A DNA stretch of 38,625 bases from Tautonia marina (GCF_009177065.1 NZ_WEZF01000035.1:1-38625); one strand, 5' to 3'; positions 24,871 through 34,469 are shown, numbered from the stretch's first letter. Translations and numbers: made by a program. The notes: generated from the sequence alone by a model not told the origin.

Positions 24871-27453
24871 ATGATCACGGTTCCATTCGTTTATCAGACC
24901 GCCATCGCTCGCAACGACCTGTTCCGCAATCCTCGCCTCGTCGGGAGCTGGTCCAACGGCCGACACTCCGAGGACTGGTCCGAGTCTCCCATGCAGACTC
25001 GCCAGGGTGCTGATGGCTGCCCGGAGTTCGTCGCCTCGGTCCCGTTTCATCCGGATCAGGTGGGCCGAGCGTTTTCCTGGGGTGTCCGCGCGGATGGACC
25101 CGAGGGACCAGATCGTTGGCTCATCATGACCGAGGTCCGGGATCGGGCCTCCGATCATCGTGTAAGATCCTTCCGGCTTGAGTCGGACAGCGCGGAGCGT
25201 GAACAGGTCGATCGCCTCTCCGTCTCGCGCTGGCTGGGCGCCCAGAAACACCTTCACAACGGATCGGCGTTGTTGCGGTTCGCGGTCTGGGCCCCCAACG
25301 CCCAGGATGTTCAGGTCATCTTCGGCAAGACCTGGCACAAGGACGATCAACAGGCCGCCTCTCCCACGCCGCTGAACCCACCAGGCAGGGCAAACGCGCG
25401 CTCAGTTCCCTTCATCGACATCTTCGGCGGCTACATTGCCGACAACGAGCATGGCGCGCTCGAAGGCCATCCGGCCCTGCCGATGACCCGCCGGCCCGAT
25501 GGTGTCTGGGTCTCGGAAGTCTCCCCCTCCGAGGGACCCTTCTTCGAGGACTACGATCACCGCCCATACATGTTTCGCGTGGTTCGAGACGACGGCAGCG
25601 TCGTTTATCGCACCGATATCCACTCCCGCTGTCAGATCGGCGGCGGCACCTTCAATCCGAACGGTGCGCCCTACCACGAGCGCCCCCTCATCCTGGAAGG
25701 AACCCGAAGCTGCTCGGTCATCGTCGACCCCGACACGATCACCAGAGAGGACCAGATCTCAACCTCCCCCGAGCGGATCTGGCCCGAGCAGTTCGTCTCT
25801 GCCGACACCTTCTGGAACGGCCTGGAACGGCCCCGACGACGTGATCGATTGACCTACCCTGGGCGCGTCGAGGACCTGGTCATCTATGAGCTTCACATGG
25901 GGGCCCTGGGCTTCGGCCGCATCGACCCGTTCTCCGGCCAGCCGGCCCCCGGCACGCTTGATGACGCCGTCCGATTGCTCGACCACCTGGTCGATCTGGG
26001 GGTGAACGCCGTCGAACTGCTGCCCCTTTCGGAGTTCGGCGGCGGAGGCGCGAACTGGGGATACGCCACCAGCCACTATTACGCCATCGAGTACGCCGGT
26101 GGCGGGCGCGACAGCTTCAAGCACTTCATCCGCGAAGCCCACCGCCGGGGCCTCGCGGTCATCATGGATGTCGTCTACAACCACTACGTCCACGACGCCA
26201 ACCGGGCCCAGTGGATGTACGACACGACCCGCCACGACCGCAACTGCTACTACTGGTACGAAGGGGGCACGGGCGATGACCCCGCCTTCGATGCCGCCGT
26301 CGCTCCCGATCGCCGCGGCCAGGGCGGCTACGTCGATAATCTCTCGACCGGCTTCGCCCCACGCTACTACGAGGAGCTTGTTCGCAAGACGTTCATCTCC
26401 AGCGCCGTCGCTCTGGTCGAGGAGTTCCACATCGACGGCTTCCGCGTCGATCAAACCACTTCGATCCACGGCTACAATGTTCGGCATGCCGACGGCCGAC
26501 GGGTCGACGACGCCAACATCTTCGGCGCCAAGCTGCTCCGCGAGTTCGGCCGGACCCTCAAGGCCATTCGCCCCGACATCATCCTCATGGCCGAGGATCA
26601 CTCGGAATGGGACGCCCTGACCACCTCCCACGATCAGGGCGGCATGGGCTTCGACGCTCGCTGGTATGCCGACTTCTACCACCATTTGATCGGCGATACC
26701 GACAAGGGCTCCGACTACGCCAAGCTGCTCAAGGTCGCCGGCCTGGGCACCAACGAACCGCTGGCGATGGGCTACTTCGCCGGAGCGCTCGCCGCCAGCG
26801 GCACAAAACGCGTCGTCTATCACGAGTCGCACGATGAGGCCGGGAACGGCCACGGCACCGCCCGGACCCTCACCGTCGCCGTCAACGGCGCCCCGCTCAT
26901 CGGAGAAACCCGCCGCTGGGCAGAGCGGCGCGCCCGCTGCGTCTGCGGCCTCGCCATGCTCTCAGCCGGGACGCCCATGTTCCTCTTCGGTGAGGAGGTC
27001 GGCGCCAGCAAGCCATTCCTCTACAACGCCGTCCTCGAGAACCGCGAGGACCTGTTCGCCTTGCGCGATGGCCCGGGTGCTCACCTTTTTGCGTTCTACA
27101 CCGATCTGATCCGCCTTCGGCTCGACCCCGCGAACCCGGCGCTCCGGTCCCGACACATCAACGTCCTGCACTCCCACGACGTCAACCGCGTCCTCGCTTT
27201 CCATCGCGCATCCGACGGACAGGAGTTTCTCGTCATCGCCAACCTGAACGACCACCCGTTCGAGCAGGGCTATGCCATCGAGCACGGGGCGATCTCCAGC
27301 GGCGACTGGCGCGAGGTCTTCAACAGCGATTCCCAGAACTACGACGGTTGGAACGTCGGCAATTTCGGAGCCACCATCCCCAGCCCTCACGGCCGCTTCG
27401 AGGCAGTCCTTCCCGCCGCGGGGTTTGTCGTCTTCCAGAAGGAGAGCCCCTGA
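24871..27453 (+). CDS. GH13-family alpha-glucan enzyme with N-terminal CBM48-like domains (branching/trehalose-type)
   Basis: 860 residues from ATG 24871; an in-frame ATG at 24829 is possible but too close to its AGGGG. An N-terminal domain (1-100) of unclear fold is followed by a CBM48-like segment (LLRFAVWAPNAQDVQVIFGK, about 130-150). The (beta/alpha)8 barrel carries the four GH13 regions: DVVYNHY (I), FRVDQTTS with nucleophile D527 (II), ILMAEDHSEW with acid/base E575 (III) and YHESHDE with D655 (IV). The layout resembles glycogen branching or maltooligosyltrehalose trehalohydrolase enzymes more than plain amylases. No signal peptide, so it acts on cytoplasmic glucan. It lies 186 bp behind the cupin, so it might have its own promoter. 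Confidence 0.88.
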   Translation: MITVPFVYQTAIARNDLFRNPRLVGSWSNGRHSEDWSESPMQTRQGADGCPEFVASVPFHPDQVGRAFSWGVRADGPEGPDRWLIMTEVRDRASDHRVRSFRLESDSAEREQVDRLSVSRWLGAQKHLHNGSALLRFAVWAPNAQDVQVIFGKTWHKDDQQAASPTPLNPPGRANARSVPFIDIFGGYIADNEHGALEGHPALPMTRRPDGVWVSEVSPSEGPFFEDYDHRPYMFRVVRDDGSVVYRTDIHSRCQIGGGTFNPNGAPYHERPLILEGTRSCSVIVDPDTITREDQISTSPERIWPEQFVSADTFWNGLERPRRRDRLTYPGRVEDLVIYELHMGALGFGRIDPFSGQPAPGTLDDAVRLLDHLVDLGVNAVELLPLSEFGGGGANWGYATSHYYAIEYAGGGRDSFKHFIREAHRRGLAVIMDVVYNHYVHDANRAQWMYDTTRHDRNCYYWYEGGTGDDPAFDAAVAPDRRGQGGYVDNLSTGFAPRYYEELVRKTFISSAVALVEEFHIDGFRVDQTTSIHGYNVRHADGRRVDDANIFGAKLLREFGRTLKAIRPDIILMAEDHSEWDALTTSHDQGGMGFDARWYADFYHHLIGDTDKGSDYAKLLKVAGLGTNEPLAMGYFAGALAASGTKRVVYHESHDEAGNGHGTARTLTVAVNGAPLIGETRRWAERRARCVCGLAMLSAGTPMFLFGEEVGASKPFLYNAVLENREDLFALRDGPGAHLFAFYTDLIRLRLDPANPALRSRHINVLHSHDVNRVLAFHRASDGQEFLVIANLNDHPFEQGYAIEHGAISSGDWREVFNSDSQNYDGWNVGNFGATIPSPHGRFEAVLPAAGFVVFQKESP

Positions 27454-27662
27454 GTCGCGTGAGGATGGAAACGCGTGCAATCGATCAAACGCGGCACGAT
27501 CTCGATTCGTGGGGACAGGGGAAATGAACCCGGCTTTGAACACCAACTTTAGCATTGATTGCTATGTGTTAGTGTACTCATAAGTCCAATCGATTTCATT
27601 GCGGGAAGGTCGAGTTCCTGGTGAGACGGATCATTGCTCCTCGGTGTCGCGAGGTGTGACGC

Positions 27663-28280
27663 TCAACCGCACGGCTGACTGCGGCTCGGTCGAGGTGGAT
27701 CTGCGAAACAGACGGCCAGACTCGCCGTTAAGCACGCCACGAGCTGTTCCCGATCGGCGTCCGCCAGTTCTTTCGGCTGAATCATCTGATAAAGAATTGC
27801 GAATCCTGTGAGCTGAGCGATGATCAGGCCGGCTCGGGTTCCGGCATCGGGCCCGCCGAGACGTTCCGCCAGGAGCGGGAGGTTGTTTTCCTCCAGCTTT
27901 GCCCGCAGCAACTCGGCCGCGGCCGGCTCCGTGGCCGCGCGGAGCAGCAGAAGCAAGGGTATCCGGCCCGAGTCCGGCGCATCCGGTCGGCCGTAGACCA
28001 TGATTCGGGCAAGCCGATCGGCCAACGTTGCTCGGTCCCCCTGGATGAGTTCGCGGATGTCGAAGGCTCGCTCGATCACCTCGGCAAACAGGCCCTCCTT
28101 CGAACCGAAGTAGCGGTTGATCATCGCGGCGGTCACCCCGGCGTCGGTGGCGATCTCTCGCGCCCCGGCGTGCCCGTACCCTTTGCACGCGAAGTGTCGG
28201 GTGGCCGCCTCAAGAATCGCCGTCCGGGTGGCGGACGAATCCCGACGCCGGCGCCCTGGCTCGATTTGATCTCCTGGCAT
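27663..28280 (-). CDS. TetR/AcrR-family repressor of the RND efflux genes
   Basis: 205 residues using ATG 28280 (AGGGGG eight bases upstream); a GTG three codons upstream (28289) is the alternative. The N-terminal helix-turn-helix lies at about 39-58 (GAREIATDAGVTAAMINRYF, followed by GSKEGLFAEVI), the TetR hallmark. The C-terminal ligand domain has many leucines (IPLLLLLRAATEPAAAELLR). It is divergent from the adaptor/pump operon across a 207-bp region containing paired palindromes, so it is most likely an autoregulated repressor released by the pump's substrates. Confidence 0.92.
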   Translation of the reverse strand: MPGDQIEPGRRRRDSSATRTAILEAATRHFACKGYGHAGAREIATDAGVTAAMINRYFGSKEGLFAEVIERAFDIRELIQGDRATLADRLARIMVYGRPDAPDSGRIPLLLLLRAATEPAAAELLRAKLEENNLPLLAERLGGPDAGTRAGLIIAQLTGFAILYQMIQPKELADADREQLVACLTASLAVCFADPPRPSRSQPCG

Positions 28281-28300
28281 CTGTCGCACCCCCTCTCTCT

Positions 28301-28366
28301 AGTAAACGGAGGTTGACATCGGAAGTCAACCACCCTATCGTTCCTTGGTCAACGGCGGTTGACATC
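28301..28366. promoter_or_regulatory. interleaved divergent promoters and TetR operators
   Basis: Plus strand: TTGACA (28313-28318), 17 bases, TATCGT (28336-28341). Minus strand: TTGACT (complement of 28324-28329), 17 bases, TTTACT (complement of 28301-28306). Palindrome GGTTGAC-N7-GTCAACC (28311-28331) covers both -35 boxes; a second, GTCAAC-N4-GTTGAC, lies at 28348-28363. The 16-base unit AACGG(A/C)GGTTGACATC occurs directly at 28305 and 28351. One regulator bound here would shut both transcripts. Confidence 0.72.
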
Positions 28367-28487
28367 TGCCGAGGCACGTCCCAGGACCACCTGAGCCGGG
28401 CCCAGACCTTGACGAGACGTCGGGTGGAGGGGGTGGTTCCAGGTTGGGCCTCGGCCCTGTCCCGGCCACCTTTCGGAGCGACTGACC

Positions 28488-29975
28488 ATGAGAGCGAACT
28501 ACCGACTGGCCGCCGGCCAGACGGCTCCGAAGGCCGGGATGATCACGGTCGCGGCCCTCGGCCTGCTTGCCGCCACCGGCTGCCGAGAGCCCGAATCCCA
28601 GGCCGCGCCGCCACCGCCTACGGTCGGAGTCGTCGAGGCCCGTCGCATGACCGTCCCGATCCTCTCCTCGCCGACCGGCACCACGCGGTCGTTGCGCGAG
28701 GTCGCCGTTCGGGCCCGTGTTCGGGGGTTCCTGACCGAGCAGCCGTTCGAGGAGGGCTCGTTCGTCGAGGAGGGGCAGCTCCTGTTCGTCATCGAGGAGG
28801 AGCCGTTCCAGGTCGCCCTGAAGTCGGCCGAGGCCCGGCGAGACGAGGCCGAGGCGGCCCTGAAGAAGGCCGAGGCGTCTCGGGCCCGCGAAATCGCCGA
28901 GGCGCAACTGGCGGTCGATCATGCCCAGCTTGAGCTGGCTCGGGTTGAGGAACGCCGCCAGCAGACCTTGATCTCCCGCAACGTCGCCACTCAGCAAGAG
29001 CTCGACGAGGCGATCGCTCGCCGCGAGAGTTACGCGGCACAAGTCGAGGCCGACCGGGCCCAGTTGGAGCAGGCTAAGGCCGATTATGATGTGAACATTC
29101 TTGCTGCACGAGCTCGCCTGAACGAGGCCGAGGCCGCCGTTCAGGCTGCCAAGCTGGACCTTGGCTACTGCCGGATGTTCGCCCCGATGAGTGGCCGGAT
29201 TGGTGAAGCCCGCGTTAAGGTCGGGAACCTTGTCGGACCGACGGCTCCTGGAGGCGCCGACAACACTGAGCTTGCCACCGTCCAGCAACTCGACCCGATG
29301 GGCGTCGACATCCGGGTCAGCTCCCGCTATCTCGAACGCTTCTCCCGGCTGATCGCCGAGGGCCTGGCCGTCCGGCTCACCCGGACTGGGCTCGAAGGTG
29401 AGCGGCCGTACCCCCACGAGGGTCGGGTCAACTTCTACGACAATCGCATCGACCCAAGTACCTCGACGTTCCTGGTCAAGGCCGAGGTGCCCAACCCCGA
29501 CGGTACGCTGCTGCCGGGTGAATACGTGAAGCTGGAAATGACCATCGACGTGCTGGAGGACGCAATCGTCGTTCCCGAGCAGGCCGTGGCCGAGACGCAG
29601 GCCGGGCCGGTCGTCTATCTGATCGACGACGACGGCACCGTGGCCATCCAGAGTGTCGAGGCCGCCCAGACCCACGATGGGATGCGCGTGGTCTCGGCCG
29701 GCCTTGAGCCCGGTCGCCAGGTCATCGTTGAAGGGCTGCAACTGGTCCGGCCCGGCATTCCGGTGAACGCCCAGCCGGCAAACCTCCCCGAACCGGTCCG
29801 TCCCGCTGCCGAAGACCGAACTCCGATCAGGCTGCCCGATGCCGAGGTCCCACCCGTCGACGAGACAACGGCCGATGCCGACGCTCGGGGCTCCGATCAG
29901 TCCGCCCAGGGACACTTGACGACCCCGGACGACCAGCCGAACGACTCTCGACTCGAGTCCGAGCCGGCTCCCTGA
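28488..29975 (+). CDS. RND efflux periplasmic adaptor (membrane fusion protein)
   Basis: 495 residues. The N-terminus is a hydrophobic signal ending AATGC (C32), so it may be a lipoprotein, although the box is weak (Ala at -3). Family elements follow in order: beta-barrel and lipoyl halves (VAVRARVRGFLTEQPFEEGS, FVEEGQLLFVIEE), a long coiled-coil hairpin of about 100 residues (EAEAALKKAEASRAREIAEA onward to EQAKADYDVNILAARARLNE), then LDLGYCRMFAPMSGRIGEAR and LLPGEYVKLEM. The last 60 residues are an acidic, Pro-rich tail beyond the family's usual end. It bridges the inner-membrane pump to an outer-membrane channel. 60 bp before the pump gene. Confidence 0.95.
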   Translation: MRANYRLAAGQTAPKAGMITVAALGLLAATGCREPESQAAPPPPTVGVVEARRMTVPILSSPTGTTRSLREVAVRARVRGFLTEQPFEEGSFVEEGQLLFVIEEEPFQVALKSAEARRDEAEAALKKAEASRAREIAEAQLAVDHAQLELARVEERRQQTLISRNVATQQELDEAIARRESYAAQVEADRAQLEQAKADYDVNILAARARLNEAEAAVQAAKLDLGYCRMFAPMSGRIGEARVKVGNLVGPTAPGGADNTELATVQQLDPMGVDIRVSSRYLERFSRLIAEGLAVRLTRTGLEGERPYPHEGRVNFYDNRIDPSTSTFLVKAEVPNPDGTLLPGEYVKLEMTIDVLEDAIVVPEQAVAETQAGPVVYLIDDDGTVAIQSVEAAQTHDGMRVVSAGLEPGRQVIVEGLQLVRPGIPVNAQPANLPEPVRPAAEDRTPIRLPDAEVPPVDETTADADARGSDQSAQGHLTTPDDQPNDSRLESEPAP

Positions 29976-30035
29976 TCTGACCGTCCCGCGCGTCCTTTTT
30001 CGTTCGGTCTGAAATCAACGAGTTGATCATCCCTC

Positions 30036-33000
30036 ATGGTTAAGTTCGTCAACTTCTTCATCACCCGGCCGATCTTCGCCACGGTGCTGGCCTTGCTGAT
30101 GCTGATCATTGGCGGCATCAGTCTGTACTTCCTGCCGATCGCGCAGTACCCCCAGATCGCGCCGCCCCAGGTCCAGATCACCACCGCCTACACCGGGGCC
30201 GATGCCGAGACGGTTGCCGAGACGGTCACCACGCCGATCGAGCAGCAGCTCAACGGAACCGAGGGGATGGCCTACTTCTCCTCGAACAGCACGGCCAACG
30301 GCATGGCGAGCATCGTGGCCACGTTCGAGGTCGGATACGACCAGGACATTGCCGCGGTCGACGTACAGAACCGCGTGCAGACGGCCACGCCTCAGCTTCC
30401 ACCGGAGGTCAAGCAGTACGGCGTCTCGATCAAGAAGACCTCGACCGATATGGTCTGCATCGTCAACCTGGTCGACACTTCTGGAGAGGAACGCTACGAC
30501 CAGACCTTCCTCGACAACTACGGCCAGATTTACATTGCCGATGCGCTCAAGCGCGTGCCCGGTGTCAGCGACGTGATGGTCTTCGGCCGCAAGTACGCGA
30601 TGCGAATCTGGATCGACCCGGATCGCATGGCCGAGATGCAGATCGCCCCGACCGAGGTGATCCAGGCCGTGCAGCAGGAGAACCTTCAAGCGGCCGCCGG
30701 CAAGGTCGGCGCCCCTCCGGTTCCTTCCGGACAGGCGTTCGAGTACCCGATCACCGTCAAGGGGCGGCTCAGTGAGGTCTCGGAGTTCGAGGAGATCATC
30801 GTCCGCCGACGTGACGACGGGTCGATCGTTCGGCTCAAGGACGTTGCCCGCGTCGAACTCGACTCGGAAAGCTACGAGACAACGGTCTTTCTTGATGGCA
30901 TGCCTGCCGGTGGCATGGCAATCTTCCAGCACGCCGACGCCAACGGCCTGGCGATCGTCGAGCAAGTCAGGCACGAGATGGATCGGCTGGCGAGGAACTT
31001 CCCGCCGGGCCTGGAGTATCGGATTCCCTACAACACGACCCTCTACGTCGAGGAGAACATCGCCGAGGTCGAGCACACACTCGTCGAGGCGTTCCTGCTC
31101 GTCATGGTCGTGGTGTTCATCTTCCTCCAGGGTTGGCGAGCGACGGTGATTCCGATGCTGGCGATCCCGGTCTCGCTGATCGCCACCTTCGGGCTGATGG
31201 CGATCTTCGGGTTCTCGATCAACACGCTCACGCTCTGCGGACTGGTGCTGGCAATTGGCCTGGTGGTCGACGATGCGATCATCGTCGTCGAGAACGTGGA
31301 GAAGTACCTGGAGCGCGGCTACCGTCCCCTGGCGGCGACCCGAGCCGCGATGGCCGAGATCACGGCGCCGATCGTCACGATCACGCTGGTCCTGGCCGCC
31401 GTCTTTATCCCGGTGGCCTTCATCCCGGGCCTGACCGGAATGCTCTACAACCAGTTTGCCATGACGGTTGTTTTCTCGTTTATCTTCTCGGCCTTCAACT
31501 CGTTGACGTTTAGCCCGGCGATGTCTCGGTTGTTCCTGAAGCCGAAGCATCACGGCGAGTCGCGGTTCTTCCTGTTCCGCTGGTTCAACCGAGGGATGCG
31601 GTGGCTGGAGAACTCCTACGACGGCATTCTTGAGTTCACCGCTCGCCACTGGTGGACCATCGTGGTGCCGTCGGTCGGGCTGCTGGCCCTGACCGCCTGG
31701 ATGCTGATCCAGCGGCCCAAGGCGTTCATCCCGACCGAGGACCAGGGATACCTGATCGCCGCCGTGCAGGCACCCGACGGGACCAGCCTGGAGAAAACGA
31801 CAGAGCTGATCCGCCGCGTCGACCTGATCGCCCGAGAACTGCCCGGAGTGGAGCATACGGTGGCCGTCAGCGGGCGGAACATCCTGAGCAACACGGCCCA
31901 GAGCAACGCGGCCTTCGTCTTCCTGCCGCTCAAGGAGTGGGCCGAGCGCGACGATCCGGAGCTGAGGGCCGGAGCGCTGACCCAAACGCTTCAAGGCATG
32001 CTCGCTTCTCAGATCCGAGAAGCCCAGGTGATGGTCGTCGAGCCGCCGCCGATCCGAGGTCTCAGCCAGACCGGCGGCTTCGAGATGATGATCGAGGACC
32101 GCGAGGGCAAGGGGGTCCAGGCCTTGCAGCAGGTCGTCGACCAGGTGCAGGCCGCCGCCGCCGAGCGACCGGAGCTGGCCGGCGTCTTCTCGACCTTCTC
32201 GGCTCGAGTCCCGCAGGTCCGTTTCGACCTGGACCGCACCAAGGCCAGGCGGCTTGACGTCCCGATCTCCGACGTTTTCGCCGTCCTTCAGACGAACCTC
32301 GGCGCCTACTACGTCAACGACTTCAACCTGTTCGGCAAGGTCTGGAAGGTGATGCTCCAGGCTGAGGGAGAGGTCCGCCGGCGGCCCGAGGACATCCTCG
32401 ACCTGTTCGTCCTCAACCGGCAGGGAGAGAAGGTCCCGATGAGCGCCCTGGGAGAGGTCAAGTACATCCTTGGGGCGATCGACGTGCCTCACTACAACCT
32501 CTACGCCACGGCCCGAATGAACGGCGGACCGGCCCCCGGCTTCAGTTCCGGTCAGGCCGTCGTCGCCATGGAGGAGGTCGCCCGCTCGGTCCTCCCCGAG
32601 GGCTTCGACTTCGAGTGGACCGGCACGACCTTCCAGGAGCAGCGGACGGGCAACCTCTCGGTCTACATCTTCGGCCTCTCGGTCGTCTGCGTCTTCCTGT
32701 TCATGGCAGCGCTGTACGAGAGCTGGATCAGGCCGATGGTGATTATCCTGACCGTGCCGCTGGCCATGTTCGGGGCCGTCCTGGGGCTGTGGCTGTTCGA
32801 CATGCCACTGGATGTCTTCGGCCAGATCGGTCTGGTCATGCTGATCGGCCTGGAGACGAAGAACGCGATCCTGCTGGTCGAGTTCGGCGTCGAGATGCGC
32901 GATCGGCGCGGGATGGGGATCATCGAGTCGGCCAAGGCCGCCTCTCGAGAGCGTCTGCGGCCGATTCTGATGACCTCGTTCGCCTTCGTGATGGGAGTGC

Positions 33001-33344
33001 TGCCGATGGTAACTGCCACTGGAGCGGGTGCCTACAGCCGGAACTCGCTGGGGGTGGTGATCGCCTTCGGGATCGCCGTGAGCACGGTGCTGGGGCGGTT
33101 CGTCATCCCGATCTACTACGTGCTGGGTGAGCGAATCATCGACGCATTCTCACGTCCCCAGGACGAGGAGGAAGAAGACACCCTCGGACCCGCCCACTCG
33201 GGGCACGGCTCGGCGGCCCACCACGCCCACGCGAACCCGCACTCAAGGCCCGTCCCAGTTTCGTCTCCGATTGGCTCGAATGGCGAGGGAACGAGTGGGG
33301 GGCCTGGTCTTCCCGCTCCCAACCCGACAGGGAATTCCCAGTGA
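30036..33344 (+). CDS. RND multidrug efflux pump, HAE1 (AcrB/MexB-like) inner-membrane transporter
   Basis: 1102 residues. It starts VKFVNFFITRPIFATVLALL and has two large periplasmic loops and about 12 membrane helices. Helix 4 carries the proton-relay pair D412-D413 (GLVVDDAIIVVEN), diagnostic of HAE1 proton/drug antiporters. Helix-10-region motifs (NAILLVEFGVEMRDR, LRPILMTSFAFVMGVLPM) are present. The C-terminal 60 residues after helix 12 are unusual: acidic (DEEEEDT), then His-rich (HSGHGSAAHHAHANPH), then Pro/Gly-rich. The His stretch could bind metal. No TolC-like outer-membrane partner follows; it may be encoded elsewhere. Confidence 0.96.
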   Translation: MVKFVNFFITRPIFATVLALLMLIIGGISLYFLPIAQYPQIAPPQVQITTAYTGADAETVAETVTTPIEQQLNGTEGMAYFSSNSTANGMASIVATFEVGYDQDIAAVDVQNRVQTATPQLPPEVKQYGVSIKKTSTDMVCIVNLVDTSGEERYDQTFLDNYGQIYIADALKRVPGVSDVMVFGRKYAMRIWIDPDRMAEMQIAPTEVIQAVQQENLQAAAGKVGAPPVPSGQAFEYPITVKGRLSEVSEFEEIIVRRRDDGSIVRLKDVARVELDSESYETTVFLDGMPAGGMAIFQHADANGLAIVEQVRHEMDRLARNFPPGLEYRIPYNTTLYVEENIAEVEHTLVEAFLLVMVVVFIFLQGWRATVIPMLAIPVSLIATFGLMAIFGFSINTLTLCGLVLAIGLVVDDAIIVVENVEKYLERGYRPLAATRAAMAEITAPIVTITLVLAAVFIPVAFIPGLTGMLYNQFAMTVVFSFIFSAFNSLTFSPAMSRLFLKPKHHGESRFFLFRWFNRGMRWLENSYDGILEFTARHWWTIVVPSVGLLALTAWMLIQRPKAFIPTEDQGYLIAAVQAPDGTSLEKTTELIRRVDLIARELPGVEHTVAVSGRNILSNTAQSNAAFVFLPLKEWAERDDPELRAGALTQTLQGMLASQIREAQVMVVEPPPIRGLSQTGGFEMMIEDREGKGVQALQQVVDQVQAAAAERPELAGVFSTFSARVPQVRFDLDRTKARRLDVPISDVFAVLQTNLGAYYVNDFNLFGKVWKVMLQAEGEVRRRPEDILDLFVLNRQGEKVPMSALGEVKYILGAIDVPHYNLYATARMNGGPAPGFSSGQAVVAMEEVARSVLPEGFDFEWTGTTFQEQRTGNLSVYIFGLSVVCVFLFMAALYESWIRPMVIILTVPLAMFGAVLGLWLFDMPLDVFGQIGLVMLIGLETKNAILLVEFGVEMRDRRGMGIIESAKAASRERLRPILMTSFAFVMGVLPMVTATGAGAYSRNSLGVVIAFGIAVSTVLGRFVIPIYYVLGERIIDAFSRPQDEEEEDTLGPAHSGHGSAAHHAHANPHSRPVPVSSPIGSNGEGTSGGPGLPAPNPTGNSQ

Positions 33345-33464
33345 ATTTCCTGTGAGGGCAGACGGTGGTTGCCTGACGGGATTGGCTCCGTCGGAATCGG
33401 CGACGGGGCCACCATCTCGAGAATCGAGGAAAAAGAATCATGATGTGAAGAAGTTTGGCGTTGC

Positions 33465-34469
33465 TTATTCTGGGATTGATCCCCCCATTGATTGAGTGAT
33501 GGCCGACATCAGGCTCGCGCAGTTGTCGCGCCGCTCGTGGCCCCAGTGAAGGCCAAGGAGCTTGAGGTCGCTGGTCAGGATGGGGGCGCCCGAGGAGCCG
33601 GGTTCGGTGTTGGCGGAATGCTCGATCAGCCCCCGAGTGGCGTCGATGTTGGTGATGGAGCCGAGGGCGATTTTCAATCGCTCACCGCGGGGATACTGGA
33701 GCACGAGAATCGGTTCGCCGTTGACCGGGGGGCGGCTCGGGCCGGCGGGTTTCAGGGGATCGCGCTTGATCTGACGGGATCCTTGCTGGATCAGTTCGTC
33801 GCCGACCCGCTCGGCCAGCCGGACGAGTGCGAAGTCAAGCTTCTCCGGCGGCGACGATCGAACATGCCAGGTATCGTTGGCGGCGAGCGACACGATGCGC
33901 TGGGTTTGGAACGGCAGACCATCGTCGGGAGAAAGGAAATCATCGAGGATGAAGCGATCTCGGGCCGAATCGGAAGGTCCCGGGCGATCGTCCCCCTGCA
34001 TCAAATCTTCGATGACGTGGAAGTTCGTGAGGAGAAGGTCCGAGCCGACGAGGAGTCCGGTGGCGGCGTCGGAGGCATTCGCCACCTCCAGGCGTCCCAC
34101 GGCCCGAGCCATGCTGGAGAGGCTGCTGAGCCACGGGCCGAAGTGCTGGAAGGTCAGGTGAGCCTGGACGAGCTTTTCCCGAGTCGCCGTGGCCTGGTCC
34201 GGCATCGGGATCGGTGCGACCGCCTTTCGAATCGCGGCGTTGTCCGACCGCTGGATGCCGGCCTTCGAGATGAACTCGGTGACACGGTCGCGGTTCTCGT
34301 AGTAGCGAATGACATCGAAGGAGACCGCGCCGTGGGCCTTGAGCTTGCTGCTGATCCGATCGAGATCATCGCCCATCTCTCGGCGCAGGAACTGCTCCAG
34401 TTCGTCCGGCGAGAAGGCGTCGACGACCGCGTCGTGGAGCGCCTTGAAGTGGTCGGGATCGAGCCTCAT
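33465..34469 (-). CDS. effector-associated-domain (EAD1-like) trypsin-type serine protease
   Basis: 334 residues. The N-terminal 85 residues (FKALHDAVVDAFSPDELEQF, GDDLDRIS, FDVIRYYENRDRVTEFIS) match the helical EAD1 pattern (LxxALxxAFxxxxELxxxLR..L...LxxI...VxxLIxWAExxxRxxxLI). After a linker comes a chymotrypsin-fold protease with complete triad: H151 (LLLTNFHVIED), D212 (KLDFALVRL) and S293 (NTEPGSSGAPILT). No signal peptide, so it acts in the cytoplasm. EAD-trypsin proteins are described as effectors in NTP-dependent bacterial conflict systems, recruited by a matching EAD in another protein. The membrane protein at 36148 has a similar domain. Last gene of the minus-strand trio, convergent with the RND pump. 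Confidence 0.78.
   Translation of the reverse strand: MRLDPDHFKALHDAVVDAFSPDELEQFLRREMGDDLDRISSKLKAHGAVSFDVIRYYENRDRVTEFISKAGIQRSDNAAIRKAVAPIPMPDQATATREKLVQAHLTFQHFGPWLSSLSSMARAVGRLEVANASDAATGLLVGSDLLLTNFHVIEDLMQGDDRPGPSDSARDRFILDDFLSPDDGLPFQTQRIVSLAANDTWHVRSSPPEKLDFALVRLAERVGDELIQQGSRQIKRDPLKPAGPSRPPVNGEPILVLQYPRGERLKIALGSITNIDATRGLIEHSANTEPGSSGAPILTSDLKLLGLHWGHERRDNCASLMSAITQSMGGSIPE

Noticed and set aside
30027-32492. 821-codon minus-strand open frame
   Set aside because: Shadow of the RND pump; the product is Arg/Asp/His-rich with no fold, while the plus strand encodes a full HAE1 transporter.
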